64,000 nucleotides of DNA from Candidatus Aminicenantota bacterium (lineage in GTDB: Bacteria; Acidobacteriota; Aminicenantia; Aminicenantales; Saccharicenantaceae), in contig JACIYI010000006.1 of NCBI GenBank assembly GCA_014360005.1, forward strand, positions 98,208 through 162,207, written 5' to 3'. Positions 25,495 through 37,683 of the stretch are shown here, one piece after another. Numbering within the stretch: the first letter of the stretch is position 1; every line of letters starts with the position of its first letter. The position numbers were made by a program, and so were the translations under genes. The notes below the pieces were generated by a model, which was given only the letters and a program-made list of their open reading frames with translations, made no database searches and was not told the origin of the DNA.

Positions 25495-26799
25495 ATGAAT
25501 TCTCTGGCTGATTATCCCTATCTGGAACAGGCTCAGCTATTCGGGATCAGGCTCGGGCTGGAAAACATTTCAGCCATCCTGGAAACATTCGGTCAGCCCC
25601 ACCTGGGCTATCCGGTGATTCACGTAGCCGGAACCAACGGCAAGGGTTCGGTCTGCGCCATGCTGGACCAGGTTTTCCGGCGGCACGGTTACCGGACCGG
25701 CCTGTACACCTCGCCCCACCTGGTAGACGTCCGGGAGAGAATCCAAGTCAACGGGAACCTGATTCCCCGCCAGGAACTGCTGCAGCTGCTCGGGGAAATC
25801 CAGAAGAAAGAAAAAAAGTTGAAAGCTTCCGGCCAGGTGGCCGGAGCCCTGACTTTTTTTGAAATCCTGACTATCGCTGCTTTCCTCTATTTCCGCCAGA
25901 AGAAAGTGGACCTGGTCGTGTTGGAAGTGGGAATGGGCGGGCGTTTTGATGCCACCAACGTCGTCCGACCAGAAGTTTCGGTCATAACCACCATATCCTA
26001 TGACCACCAGCAATACCTCGGTTCCACCTTGGGACAAATAGCCAGGGAGAAAGCTGGAATAATTAAAGACAATACTCCTTGCGTGTGCGGAGTGAGGAGC
26101 CGGGAAGCCCTGAAAGTTATCCGGCAGAAGTGCCGCGAAGTCCGGGCTCCCCTGGTTCTGGCCTTCGGCCCGGGAAGGCAGTTTTCCCTAAAAAAAATCG
26201 GTGCCAAAGAGATCTTTACCTATAAGACCGGTTCCCGCACTTATAAATATCTTCCTTCTCTTCCCGGCCGGCACCAGGGCGAAAACGCGGCCGTGGCCAT
26301 AGCCACGGCCGAGGTTCTGGGAGAACGGGGCTGGAACCTGGACAAAGACAGGATTATCAGGGCGGTGGAGAACACCACCTGGCCCGGGAGACTGGAAATC
26401 ATCAGCTCTGTTCCCCTGGTGGTCCTGGACGGCTGTCATAACGAGGTCGGGGCCAGGGCGGTCAGCCAGTTCTGGAAGAATAAGGTGGGCCAGCCGGGAA
26501 TCCTGGTCTTTGCCGTGATGAAAGATAAAGAAATAGAAAAAATAGCCCGCTGGCTTTTTCCCCTGGCCAGCCGCATTATCCTGACCAGACCTTCACTGGA
26601 AAGGGCCGCCCTGCCGGCTGAGATTGCGGCCCGTCTGGGCCGTTACCGGGGGAAGTATTTCCTGGAGGATAAGGTGCCCTCGGCCTTAAGGCTGGCCCTG
26701 GCTCTATCCGGAGGCCAGGTGCCGATTCTGGTAGCCGGGTCGCTTTTCCTGGCGGGTGAGGCCCGGCAGTTTCTTCGATTTTATCGGGACAGAGGGTAA
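25495..26799 (+). CDS. folC: Folylpolyglutamate synthase / dihydrofolate synthase
   Basis: FolC adds glutamate to dihydropteroate and/or to reduced folates in the cytoplasm. The 434-residue Mur-ligase-like protein has the P-loop GTNGKGSVCAML, the fingerprint TSPHLVDVRERIQVNG, VLEVGMGGRFDATNV and HQGENAAVAIATAEVL. The C-terminal domain includes the ligase motif LDGCHNEVGARAV. Length is normal. Whether it has both activities cannot be read from sequence alone. Confidence 0.95.
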   Translation: MNSLADYPYLEQAQLFGIRLGLENISAILETFGQPHLGYPVIHVAGTNGKGSVCAMLDQVFRRHGYRTGLYTSPHLVDVRERIQVNGNLIPRQELLQLLGEIQKKEKKLKASGQVAGALTFFEILTIAAFLYFRQKKVDLVVLEVGMGGRFDATNVVRPEVSVITTISYDHQQYLGSTLGQIAREKAGIIKDNTPCVCGVRSREALKVIRQKCREVRAPLVLAFGPGRQFSLKKIGAKEIFTYKTGSRTYKYLPSLPGRHQGENAAVAIATAEVLGERGWNLDKDRIIRAVENTTWPGRLEIISSVPLVVLDGCHNEVGARAVSQFWKNKVGQPGILVFAVMKDKEIEKIARWLFPLASRIILTRPSLERAALPAEIAARLGRYRGKYFLEDKVPSALRLALALSGGQVPILVAGSLFLAGEARQFLRFYRDRG

Positions 26800-26852
26800 T
26801 CGGCTGGCCGGCGGGTTGCTTTTTGGCACCTTTAATGTTATTTTTTTATTCT

Positions 26853-26866
26853 TATAAATGGAAAGG
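26853..26866 (+). promoter_or_regulatory. -10 element and ribosome-binding site before the ATP synthase operon
   Basis: TATAAA (26853-26858) lies in a 75-bp AT-rich gap, followed by GGAAAGG (26860-26866) 8 nt before the GTG start of the b' gene. A -35 is not convincing, and the -10 may be fortuitous because TSS and SD would nearly coincide. The gap is the only visible entry to the operon. Confidence 0.35.
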
Positions 26867-26874
26867 TTAGAACC

Positions 26875-27291
26875 GTGCTGCAGGTCGACCTGACATTCGT
26901 ACTTGTCTTTATCCTGGTCTGGATTCTGGTGGTGGTCCTCGGCCGGGTTTTTTTCAAACCTTATCTGGATATCCGGGAAAAACGCCGGAAGATTCTGGAG
27001 GAAAATGAAAAAACCCACAAGCAGGCCATGAAAGAATACGAAGGCCACCTGGAGCAGGTTGAAACCAGCCTGAAAGAGGTCCGGCTGGAAACCCAGCTCC
27101 TGAGGGAAAAGGTCATAGCCGAGGCCCTGCAAGAAAAAACCCGGCTGGTTTCTGAAATTCAGACCGAGGTCAAGGGACAGGTGGCGGCCGCCCGGGATGA
27201 ACTCAATTTGCAGACCGAAAAGCTCAAGACCGAGCTCAGCCAGAAGGTAGAAGAACTGGCCAGGCAGCTCGAGGAGAAGATACTTCATTGA
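26875..27291 (+). CDS. ATP synthase Fo subunit b' (AtpF-like)
   Basis: The 138-residue protein has one N-terminal membrane helix (LTFVLVFILVWILVVVLGRVFF) followed by a long charged helix, the layout of Fo b-type stator subunits. Because a second b-like gene follows directly with a 4-bp overlap, this is called b' in a b/b' heterodimer like that of phototrophs and some other phyla. The conserved FKPYLDIREKR sits just after the membrane. The start is GTG. The a and c subunit genes are absent from this cluster. Confidence 0.88.
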   Translation: MLQVDLTFVLVFILVWILVVVLGRVFFKPYLDIREKRRKILEENEKTHKQAMKEYEGHLEQVETSLKEVRLETQLLREKVIAEALQEKTRLVSEIQTEVKGQVAAARDELNLQTEKLKTELSQKVEELARQLEEKILH

Positions 27292-27881
27292 GAAAGTACC
27301 TCCGGAATTTTTCAGGACTGCTTTTAGTCAGTCTGGTCTTATCCTTGAGCCTCCCGGCTCTGGCCGGGGAAAGCCAGGAACATTTTGACCTGGCTACCTT
27401 CCTCGGACAGGTGCTGAACTTTGTCGTCTTGTTTGGCGGGCTGGCCTTACTGCTGCGTAAACCGCTCAATGATTACCTGAAGGGAAAAGCCGACCAGGTA
27501 GCAGCTCGTCTCCGGCAATCGGAAGACCTTAAGGAAGAGTCGCTCCAGAAGCTGCAACAATCCAGGGCCAGGCTGGACAACCTGGAAGCGGAGATAAGAG
27601 CGCTCAGGGAAGAAGCGGAAAGAGAAGCTAGCCGAGAAAGGCAGATGATAAAGCAGGAAGCGGAAAAGGAAGCTCAGAGGCTGAGAAAATTGGCCCAGGA
27701 GGAAATAGAGGCCCTGTTCCGGGCCAGTCTCAGGGAGCTCAAAGCTTATGCCATCGACCTGAGCGTAGCCCTGGCTGAAAAAAGAATCAGGGAAAAGCTC
27801 ACCCCGGAGCTCCACCGGAAACTCATCCATCAAGCCATTGACAGGCTGAGGTCTCTCCATGAATCATCGGTTGATAGTTAG
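27288..27881 (+). CDS. atpF: ATP synthase Fo subunit b with N-terminal signal-like segment
   Basis: The 197-residue protein is an Fo b subunit: membrane helix at about residues 42-60 (TFLGQVLNFVVLFGGLALLL), RKPLNDYLKGKADQV, then a long coiled coil. It carries an extra N-terminal segment, RKYLRNFSGLLLVSLVLSLS followed by LPALAGES, which looks like a cleavable signal peptide. The start is TTG within the end of the b' gene. Such leader-bearing b subunits are not the E. coli form. It overlaps atpH by 23 bp. Confidence 0.9.
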   Translation: MRKYLRNFSGLLLVSLVLSLSLPALAGESQEHFDLATFLGQVLNFVVLFGGLALLLRKPLNDYLKGKADQVAARLRQSEDLKEESLQKLQQSRARLDNLEAEIRALREEAEREASRERQMIKQEAEKEAQRLRKLAQEEIEALFRASLRELKAYAIDLSVALAEKRIREKLTPELHRKLIHQAIDRLRSLHESSVDS

Positions 27882-28401
27882 AAAATACGCCCGCGGTCTG
27901 GCCCGGGCGATGGAGGAGGAAGCAGAGTTTGAGCTCTGCCTGGAACAGCTCAAAGCCCTGGTGGATTTGATGTCCTCCACTCCGGTTATCCAGTCAACCC
28001 TGGCCTCGGCTTTTGTTCCAGTCCGGCAGAAGAAAAAGGTGGTTGAGGAAATACTGAAGCGAGCCGATTTCAACCCGAAAGTCGGGCGCCTGCTGTGGTT
28101 GCTGGTGGAAAATGAAAAAATTTCGCTGCTGCCTGAAATCCTGGAGGAGCTGCCGCTAGTCTGGGCCGAGGAAAGGGGCATTGAAATCTGTGAGGTCAAT
28201 TCGGCCGTGGGTTTGACAGAACAGGAAAAGGCCGAGCTGCAGACAACGCTGGAGAAAAAATGGAGGAGGCCGGTTCGCCTGAATTTCCGGATTAACCGGG
28301 AAATCATCGGCGGGCTGGTGCTGAAAAAAGGCAATATTTTTTATGATGTTTCGGTCAAGGGTGGCCTGCTGAAATTAAAAGAAATTGTCAACCAGAGGTA
28401 A
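27859..28401 (+). CDS. atpH: ATP synthase F1 subunit delta
   Basis: Delta (OSCP) joins the stator stalk to the top of F1. The 180-residue protein has the family pattern: [14 protein letters not shown] at the start, [16 protein letters not shown] in the centre, [19 protein letters not shown], and the C-terminal [26 protein letters not shown]. It starts inside the end of atpF and ends 4 nt before the atpA ATG. Confidence 0.94.
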   Translation: MNHRLIVRKYARGLARAMEEEAEFELCLEQLKALVDLMSSTPVIQSTLASAFVPVRQKKKVVEEILKRADFNPKVGRLLWLLVENEKISLLPEILEELPLVWAEERGIEICEVNSAVGLTEQEKAELQTTLEKKWRRPVRLNFRINREIIGGLVLKKGNIFYDVSVKGGLLKLKEIVNQR

Positions 28402-28405
28402 GAAG

Positions 28406-29921
28406 ATGCAAATCAAAGCCGACGAAATAACCAGGATAATCGAGCAACAGATCAGAGATTTTACCGGCCAGGTGGATGTGAAGGAAACCGGGACGGTCAT
28501 CTCAGTCGGGGATGGCATTGCCAGGGTTTATGGCCTTGAAAATGTTATGTACAATGAGCTGCTGGTTTTCCCTCGCGACCTCTACGGGGTGGCTCTGAAC
28601 CTGGAAGAAGACTCGGTCGGGGTCATGCTGCTGGGCGAAACCAACCTGGTCAAGGAAGGCGATATCGTAAAAAGAACCAGGGAAATCTTAAGGGTCCCGG
28701 CTGGAAGTCCGCTGATCGGCCGGGTGGTTGACCCGCTGGGCAAACCGCTTGACGACAAGGGACCCATCAAGACCGATCATTATATGTTCGTGGAGAGGCT
28801 GGCCCCGGGAGTGGTGGACAGACTGCCGGTGCGGGAACCGCTGCAGACCGGTATTAAGGCTATCGATGCCATGATTCCCATCGGCCGCGGCCAGAGAGAG
28901 CTGATCATCGGCGACCGGCAGACCGGGAAAACCACCATTGTCATTGATACCATCCTCAACCAGAAAAACAGCGGCGTCGTCTGTGTTTACGTGGCCATTG
29001 GTCAGAAAAAATCAACTATCGCCCAGATTATCAAGTCCCTGGAGGATTACGGGGCTATGGATTATACCATCGTGGTGGTGGCTTCGGCTTCCGACCCCTC
29101 AGCCCTGCAGTACCTGGCGCCTTATTCCGGTTGCGCTATGGGCGAGTATTTCCGGGATAACGGCCAGCATGCCCTGGTCATCTACGACGACCTGTCAAAG
29201 CATGCCGCCGCCTACCGCGAAATTTCCCTGTTACTGCGGCGTCCCCCGGGGAGGGAAGCTTACCCCGGAGATGTCTTCTACCTCCATTCCCGGCTGCTGG
29301 AAAGGGCGGCCAAACTCAACGATGAACTGGGAGGCGGTTCTCTGACAGCACTGCCGATCATCGAAACCCAGGCCGGGGACGTTTCGGGCTATATTCCAAC
29401 CAATGTCATTTCGATTACCGACGGTCAGATATATCTGGAACCTTCCCTGTTCAATGCCGGTATCAGACCAGCCATCAATGTTGGTATTTCAGTTTCTCGG
29501 GTTGGCGGCAGCGCTCAGATCAAGGCCATGAAGCAGGTGGCCGGGAAACTGAGACTGGACCTGGCCCAGTACCGGGAGCTTATGACCTTTGCCCAGTTCG
29601 GCACCGAACTGGACAAGGCCAGCCAGGCCCAGCTGGAGCGAGGTCTGAGGTTGACCGAAATCCTAAAGCAAGAGCCATACAATCCGCTGCCGGTGGAAAA
29701 GCAGGTGCTGATCATCTATGCCGGAAACCGGGGCTTCCTGGACGAATTTCCGGTGGAGGTTATCAGAAGGTATGAAAAGGAGCTTTATCGGTATTTTGAG
29801 AGCAAGTATCCCTCTCTGCTCCAGGCCATTGCCGTTAACAAGCAGATAGACATGGAGCTTGACGAAAACATCAGCCAGGCCCTAAAAGAATTCAACCAGA
29901 TTTTCAAGGAGGAGTCGCAGG

Positions 29922-29938
<17 letters not shown>
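28406..29938 (+). CDS. atpA: ATP synthase F1 subunit alpha
   Basis: This is the non-catalytic nucleotide-binding subunit of the F1 hexamer. The ATG at 28406 (SD AGAGG upstream) gives 510 residues and the usual start [16 protein letters not shown]. Walker A is [10 protein letters not shown], followed by [16 protein letters not shown], and the alpha/beta signature is [17 protein letters not shown]. Full length and well conserved. Its 3' end overlaps the TTG start of atpG. Confidence 0.98.
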
Positions 29939-32514
<2,576 letters not shown>

Positions 32515-32522
<8 letters not shown>

Positions 32523-33264
32523 ATTTGACCCGGAAATAAGACCTGATGAAAGTTTGGATAGTTTTTATCGGGGCCGGATTCTGGTCCTGCAGCGCAAGAA
32601 CGGCTTCCGCTTTTCGCTGGATGCCCCGCTGCTGGCCGATTTTATCATTACCCATGAGGGCGAGGAGCTGCTGGAAATCGGCACCGGCTGCGGCATAATT
32701 TCCCTGCTGCTGAGCCTGAAGCCTTTCAAGCATATCCTGGCTCTGGAAGTCCAGCCGGCCCTGGTGGACCTGGCCCGGCGCAACCTACTGCTCAACAACC
32801 TGGAGGGACGGATAACCGTCCTGCAGAAAGATTTCCGGGAGTACCAGCCCTACCGCAAGTTTGACCTCATTTTCTCCAACCCGCCTTACATCCGCCGCAA
32901 CAGCGGTTTTCTCAGTCCTTCGGATGAGAAGAATATTGCCAAGCATGAGCTGCTCTGCAGTCTGGAAGAGCTGCTGTCCTTCACCCGGAGCTGGCTCAAG
33001 GAAACCGGGCGGGCCTACTTCATTTTTCCCGACAGCCGCCGGCCGGAGTTTGAGCAGGAACTCGACCGCCAGGGTCTGAAGATTAAAACCAGGCGGTCGG
33101 TTTATCCCCGGGAAAATGAGCCAGCCAATTTTTTCCTGGCTGAATGCGCCTTTGAGGTGGCCAATCCGGTTACCATGCCGCCGCTCATTCTTTATGGCCA
33201 GGATGGGAAGTACACTCCAGAGGCCGAAGAGATTTTTGCCGGCCGACCGAACCGTGAAGGTTGA
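32515..33264 (+). CDS. N6-adenine methyltransferase, TrmN6/YfiC-like
   Basis: This is a 249-residue class I SAM-dependent methyltransferase of the small-methyltransferase family. It has ILQ-type N-terminal KNGFRFSLDAPLLADF, SAM motif LLEIGTGCGIISLLLS, acidic EVQPALVDLARRN and the catalytic FSNPPYIRR. This combination matches tRNA1(Val) A37 N6-methyltransferases (TrmN6) and close relatives. The gene starts inside atpC (8-bp overlap), so it is coupled to the ATP synthase operon. Target RNA is an inference. Confidence 0.85.
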
Positions 33265-33268
33265 GCGG

Positions 33269-33297
33269 TTGACAGCCACCGCAGCCAGGATTAAAAT
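33269..33297 (+). promoter_or_regulatory. Strong sigma-70-like promoter (TTGACA-N17-TAAAAT)
   Basis: A perfect TTGACA (33269-33274), 17-nt spacer and TAAAAT (33292-33297) begin 5 bp after the methyltransferase stop. The next gene starts at 33486, so the transcript would carry a leader of about 180 nt. A separate small RNA cannot be excluded. Confidence 0.65.
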
Positions 33298-33422
33298 GCC
33301 AGACGAAAATAATATTAAAAATATAGGAATAATAAGAATTAACGGTCGAGGCTGAGCCAATCATTATCGGACAGGATATGGAAGTGGCGGCCGAAGCCGT
33401 GGTTCTGAGATTAAAGACATGG

Positions 33423-33446
33423 CCAGCGGCCGGGACGGCCGGCTGG
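33423..33446 (+). other. GC-rich hairpin in the leader of the VKOR-DsbA gene
   Basis: CCAGCGGCC and GGCCGGCTGG pair around a five-base loop with a single bulged base. No T-tract follows, so it is not a classical terminator. It lies in the predicted 180-nt leader, 40 nt before the start codon, and could influence translation or RNA stability. Confidence 0.4.
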
Positions 33447-33485
33447 CAGAAGGTAGTTAGCGGTCGAGTCGGAACGAGGTAAAAA

Positions 33486-34757
33486 ATGGAAAAAAGCCTG
33501 ACCTTGAGAAGCTACTGGTTGAGGTTCTGGAGTTTTCTGGCCGGTCTGGGTATGGCCGTTTTTTCCTACCTAACCATTGACCACTTTTTCCAGGCCAATT
33601 TCCCCGAGACAATTTTTACCGGCGCCTTCTGCGATATAAGTGCTTTCTTCAACTGCGATAGTTCGGCCTATTCTTCCATCGCTCATTTTCAGGGAGTGCC
33701 GCTGGGTTACTGGGGACTGGTGCTGGGAATCCTGGTGATGATCGGGGCGGTTCTGCCCTCGGTCCGGCTGGAGCGGGTCAACAAGCTGCTGTCCCTGCTG
33801 AACGCCCTGGGAGTGGTTTCGCTCTTGGTCTATTCAGTTTTCTTCCTGAAGAGTCTGTGTTTGCTGTGTTCTGGTTTTTATGTTTTTTCGCTAGTCAACT
33901 TTTTCCTTTTCTGGAAGTATGGAGTCAGAAACGACTACCCGGGGTTGTACGGATTTTTCCAGAACCTGGTCTTCGGTTCCATCAAGCCCCTGCTGGTCAT
34001 CGGGGTGGTAACCCTGATGGGAGCCTATGGCTTTCATCTTTTTTATCAAGCCAAGAAAGACGCTCAGCTGGGAGGTGTGGCCACGAAAATAGTTAAAGAG
34101 TTTTACAGCCTGGAAACGGTTAATAACCCCAGTTTGATTTCACCTTACTGGACGGCTCGAGCTACCGAGAATTTTGAGGACGCGCCCATCCGCATCGTGG
34201 AATACGGTGATTTTCTCTGCTCTGATTGCCTGTTCCTGTTCAAGCAGCTGGAAAGGATCAAGAAAGAATATGCCGGCAAGATTAACATTGCCTTTCAGTT
34301 CTTCCCCCTGGAGGCCAAATGCAACGACGTGGTGGACAAGGATAAGCATCCCGGCTCCTGCGAGCTGTCCTACATTGCGGCCTATGACCCGGCTAAGTTC
34401 GCCCAGATCCACGATGAGATTTTCCGCAATTTTGAGAAAGCCAAGAATCCTGAATGGCGATTGCAGCTGGCCAGGAAGTATGGTGTGGAAGCGGCTCTTA
34501 ACGACGAGAAAACCAAGGAACTGGTTAGACAGATAATAGAAACCGGTAAGGAGTATGAAAAGACTTCGGACCGGTTTCCCTACGGCATCCGCTCCACCCC
34601 GACCATCATCATCAACAACCGGATGATTATCGGAACACTGCCCTATGCCCATCTCAAGGCCATCATTGAGTCATTGCTCAGCGAGCAGGAGAAACCGGCT
34701 GCCGGTGAGAGCAAGTTTCTGGAAAACTGGGTAGATACCAGAAAGCTGAAGAAGTAA
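33486..34757 (+). CDS. VKOR-DsbA fusion (disulfide-forming membrane protein)
   Basis: The 423-residue protein joins two redox domains. Residues about 15-215 form a multi-helix vitamin K epoxide reductase domain, with the loop cysteines FCDISAFFNCDSS and the active pair in SLCLLCSGFYV. After another membrane helix (about 165-190) comes a periplasmic thioredoxin/DsbA-like domain with the CxxC motif CSDC and the cis-Pro region RSTPTIIINNRMI. VKOR regenerates the DsbA-like partner by passing electrons to quinone, so one polypeptide could carry out the whole oxidative-folding cycle. GAGGT precedes the ATG. Confidence 0.9.
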   Translation: MEKSLTLRSYWLRFWSFLAGLGMAVFSYLTIDHFFQANFPETIFTGAFCDISAFFNCDSSAYSSIAHFQGVPLGYWGLVLGILVMIGAVLPSVRLERVNKLLSLLNALGVVSLLVYSVFFLKSLCLLCSGFYVFSLVNFFLFWKYGVRNDYPGLYGFFQNLVFGSIKPLLVIGVVTLMGAYGFHLFYQAKKDAQLGGVATKIVKEFYSLETVNNPSLISPYWTARATENFEDAPIRIVEYGDFLCSDCLFLFKQLERIKKEYAGKINIAFQFFPLEAKCNDVVDKDKHPGSCELSYIAAYDPAKFAQIHDEIFRNFEKAKNPEWRLQLARKYGVEAALNDEKTKELVRQIIETGKEYEKTSDRFPYGIRSTPTIIINNRMIIGTLPYAHLKAIIESLLSEQEKPAAGESKFLENWVDTRKLKK

Positions 34758-35047
34758 CTCTGCCGGGCCTGGACCGTGGTTTAATCATTAGGATTCGAGG
34801 CAAACCCTCTAGCCCGGAGTCTTGGTTACCATCTGGAATAGCTGTCCTGATTAATGAAAGGTGACCAGAGTGGGGGAGAAAAGGCAAGTTGCCATTGAAC
34901 GCCCCCGGACCTTTGGTTGCCTGATTTGGGCTCTTGTAGTTTCTCAGTTTCTCAATTGACCGGACCGACTACCTGGCCAGCTCAAGTTTTTTTGTAATTT
35001 AGCCCTGGCTTTTTAAGCAATTAAATTTCCGGGTCTTGACCGCCAGC

Positions 35048-36181
35048 TTAGTCCACCTCGGTTCTTTCTTTAATAGTAATACCTCTCGCTTCCAGCCCGC
35101 TCCGGACGAAGGCGAAAAGTTCCGGCTCGAAACCGAGCATCTCCGGGGCGATGATACCCTTTTTCTTAACCAGGTTGCGGGCCAGGGCCCGGGCCAGCAT
35201 GGTGGCGGTATAGCCGGTGGTCCTGGCCATGCTGTGGATTTCACGAACACGGTCGAAGCGGTCAAAGAGCTCGTAGATTACCCAGGCTGGGCGACCGTCT
35301 TTCTCTCCAGCCACTACCACTCTAAGGACCGTCAGGTCCTCGTCTCCGGGCTTAAGCTGCAGGCGGGAGAAGAGTATTCTGGCGGTAAATTCCACTGGCT
35401 TGATGGGCTGGCCCCCGATCTCAATCGGTCTGGAATCGAAGAAACCCGCTTCTCTCAGCATCAGCACTTTTTCTCGGTGGCCGGGATAACGCAGGGTTTT
35501 TTCCTTCATCTCTGGAAGGTCCAGAGTCCTGAGCAGCGTCCGCAGGCCGTCAGTGTTGAAAGCTTCCAGGGTGCCGACCTGCTCGAACTCCAGGAATTCC
35601 GGTTCGGACAGAGCCGGCCTGGTCACCAGCTGGCCGTTCTCTTTCATCCGGGCTGGCCTGAGGTATTCTTCAATGACATCGAGCGGCGAAAAGACGGCCT
35701 TGTACTCAAACGGCCATTCCCTTACCACAGGCAGGCCCCCAACATAGATGTGCAGCGACTTCCCCCGGTCGAGCTGACTCAGACCGTGGGCCGCCAGCAG
35801 GTGGCTGAGACCGGGGGCCACCCCGGCATCAACTATGGCTACCAGCCCCTTTTCCCGGGCCAGTGAATCGAGAGTCAACGGGTCCTCGGGGAAAAAAGCT
35901 ATATCAACCACGTTTTTCCCCGATTCCAGACAGGTCCTTAAACTCTCGAAACCCAGCCAGCCCGGCAAGGCATTGAGCACCAGGTCCTGGCCGCTGATTA
36001 CTTTCTTGAGATTTTCCGGTCGGCTGAGGTCGGTTTTAATCGTGGCCAGCCCGCAGGCCGCCAGTTCTTTCAGCCTGGCCTCATCATGGTCAGCGGCCGC
36101 AACTCTGAAATCTTTCTCGTCAGCCAGGTCCAGGGCCATAGCCCGACCGACCAGCCCGGCTCCCAGAACGATGGTTTTCAT
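35048..36181 (-). CDS. Saccharopine dehydrogenase/reductase-family oxidoreductase
   Basis: The 377-residue protein has an N-terminal NAD(P)-binding Rossmann fold with VLGAGLVGRAMALDLAD, then AAADHDEARLKELAACG. The middle has VVDIAFFPEDPL and VDAGVAPGLSHLLAA, and the C-terminal part has GYTATMLARALA, as in saccharopine dehydrogenase C-terminal (Sacchrp_dh_C) proteins. These enzymes oxidise or reduce C-N bonds in lysine metabolism, but many family members have other or unknown substrates. No lysine genes are adjacent, so the substrate is left open. An AGGAGC SD precedes the ATG. The 290-bp gap on its downstream side shows no gene. Confidence 0.83.
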   Translation of the reverse strand: MKTIVLGAGLVGRAMALDLADEKDFRVAAADHDEARLKELAACGLATIKTDLSRPENLKKVISGQDLVLNALPGWLGFESLRTCLESGKNVVDIAFFPEDPLTLDSLAREKGLVAIVDAGVAPGLSHLLAAHGLSQLDRGKSLHIYVGGLPVVREWPFEYKAVFSPLDVIEEYLRPARMKENGQLVTRPALSEPEFLEFEQVGTLEAFNTDGLRTLLRTLDLPEMKEKTLRYPGHREKVLMLREAGFFDSRPIEIGGQPIKPVEFTARILFSRLQLKPGDEDLTVLRVVVAGEKDGRPAWVIYELFDRFDRVREIHSMARTTGYTATMLARALARNLVKKKGIIAPEMLGFEPELFAFVRSGLEARGITIKERTEVD

Positions 36182-36380
36182 CGGCTTGCTCCTTTCTTCC
36201 TGAATTTGAAGTTATGGTGGGGAGGGCTTCAGGATTAAAGGGGGAAAGATCACAAACCGCTGAAATGGTTGACGTAAAAGATGAGGAGAAAAAGACTACC
36301 GTTTAAGCCGGTCATATTTCTTTCTATTCAATTTCTTTTCAATATCCAGAACAAACCCTGTTTTCCCTCAGTTTCAGGAA

Positions 36381-37628
36381 TCATTTCTGGCTGAAAGCCT
36401 GTTTGATCTCGGCCAGGCTCACCCCGAAAATTTTCCTGGCAATCGGGTCCAGGTCTTTTTCCTCTCCCTGGAGATGGATGGTGGAGTGCACGTGCCGCAG
36501 GGATTCTCCGGGGTTGAGGATTGCTCCCGGGGAAGAGGTTTCCAGCTCATAAAAGGGTCCGAAGGGCTTGGCCCCGGGAGAGGCCGGGCCGTCGTTATAG
36601 CTGTTGACCACGTCTCCAGCATAGGGGTCTTTCTGAATTTCCCACATGGAGTTGACATAGCTGTGTTCAGCCGGATTTTCCGGCAGAGTCAGATGGACGA
36701 TGGTCAGGACCCGGTTTCTGGAGTCGTAACTGCCGCAGAAAGGCAGGACCCGCCGCGGCGAGAGGCCAATCTTGCTCCGGTACTGTCCGTCGCCTTTGAA
36801 ATATATAACTCCGTCGGCAATTTTGAGGCGGTCGGCCGGAACCCGGCCGAAGTAGGCGTCGTTGACCACCGGGCCGAGTTCTTCCTCCGGGCCGGCTTTA
36901 TAAGGAATAACAATAGTGGTCTCGGGCGAGGGATTAAACATGCCCAGAATCCAGATGGAAACCAGGCCGGTTTCCTTCTTCCAGGGAAGGTCTCCGGCGT
37001 TGGTAATCCGGTTGTCCGACTGGAAGGCCACCCACTGGAGCTTGCCGCCGACCGGGACTCCAAGAGCTTCCAGGTCAGACTGTTCCAGCAGCCGGATTAT
37101 CCGGTCAACTTTTATCCTGAACTCAAAATCCGAATAATTAACCAGGTTCATTTCCTTAGCTAGGACTACCTGTTTATCGTCATGAGAGACCAGGTCAAAG
37201 GCTCCCTCGTTAATCGGCGGAGGAGTGAACCAGTGTTCCAGGTCAAAAGGCGTACCCTTCTTGAAGAACAGGGAAAACTGACCGCCCTCCGGGCCGAGCC
37301 AGAACCGGTCCTCGCCGCCGAAGGCATTGATATGGGGATTGTTCTCGCCCGAAGTGATAAGTTCCCGGTTTATCCAGCCGAAGCTGAGGCCCTCCGGCCC
37401 GGCGGCACTGCTGGTCATTACCCGTCCCTGAATGTCGGGATTGACGGCTACCAGAGCCTGCCCGTTCTGGCCAGTCAGAGTGAGGACCGAAGTGTGCTGT
37501 TGCAGAAACTCCAGGTCATCCTTGAACAGTGTCCCCTGCGCCTGTCCTGAAGGCCGGGAGCAGGAAACCAGCATGATGATGGTGGTGCAAGATAGAAACA
37601 GGAAAAAGGCGGATATAACATGACGCAT
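36381..37628 (-). CDS. Predicted lipoprotein of unknown function, DUF6786-like
   Basis: The 415-residue precursor has a lipoprotein signal with lipobox LVSC (Cys23), so it is probably membrane-anchored. The mature part is all-beta in appearance, with GRVMTSSAAGPEGLSFGWINRE, NAFGGEDRFWLGPEGGQFSLFF and HWFTPPPINEG, and a late HVHSTIHLQGE. From memory this resembles a domain-of-unknown-function family (DUF6786) related in shape to galactose mutarotase-like sandwiches; I could not confirm this. AGGAGGA precedes the ATG, with a good promoter further upstream. Confidence 0.7.
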   Translation of the reverse strand: MRHVISAFFLFLSCTTIIMLVSCSRPSGQAQGTLFKDDLEFLQQHTSVLTLTGQNGQALVAVNPDIQGRVMTSSAAGPEGLSFGWINRELITSGENNPHINAFGGEDRFWLGPEGGQFSLFFKKGTPFDLEHWFTPPPINEGAFDLVSHDDKQVVLAKEMNLVNYSDFEFRIKVDRIIRLLEQSDLEALGVPVGGKLQWVAFQSDNRITNAGDLPWKKETGLVSIWILGMFNPSPETTIVIPYKAGPEEELGPVVNDAYFGRVPADRLKIADGVIYFKGDGQYRSKIGLSPRRVLPFCGSYDSRNRVLTIVHLTLPENPAEHSYVNSMWEIQKDPYAGDVVNSYNDGPASPGAKPFGPFYELETSSPGAILNPGESLRHVHSTIHLQGEEKDLDPIARKIFGVSLAEIKQAFSQK

Positions 37629-37654
37629 TTTGTCCTCCTTTCTGGAGTAAAATC

Positions 37655-37683
37655 AGGATAGCAATTGAGCTTGAAATTCTCAA
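37655..37683 (-). promoter_or_regulatory. Promoter of the DUF6786-like lipoprotein gene (TTGAGA-N17-TATCCT)
   Basis: On the minus strand TTGAGA (plus 37678-37683) and TATCCT (plus 37655-37660) have a 17-nt spacer; transcription would begin near 37648. The rest of the 310-bp gap 37629-37938 contains nothing else that I recognise. Confidence 0.5.

Noticed and set aside
33296..33355. 19-codon frame with an AGGA-like site (MPDENNIKNIGIIRINGRG)
   Set aside because: It begins inside the predicted -10 element of a strong promoter, so it would precede the transcription start.
34758..35047. tRNA-like TTCGAG segment in the 290-bp gap
   Set aside because: No acceptor or anticodon stem could be paired around it.
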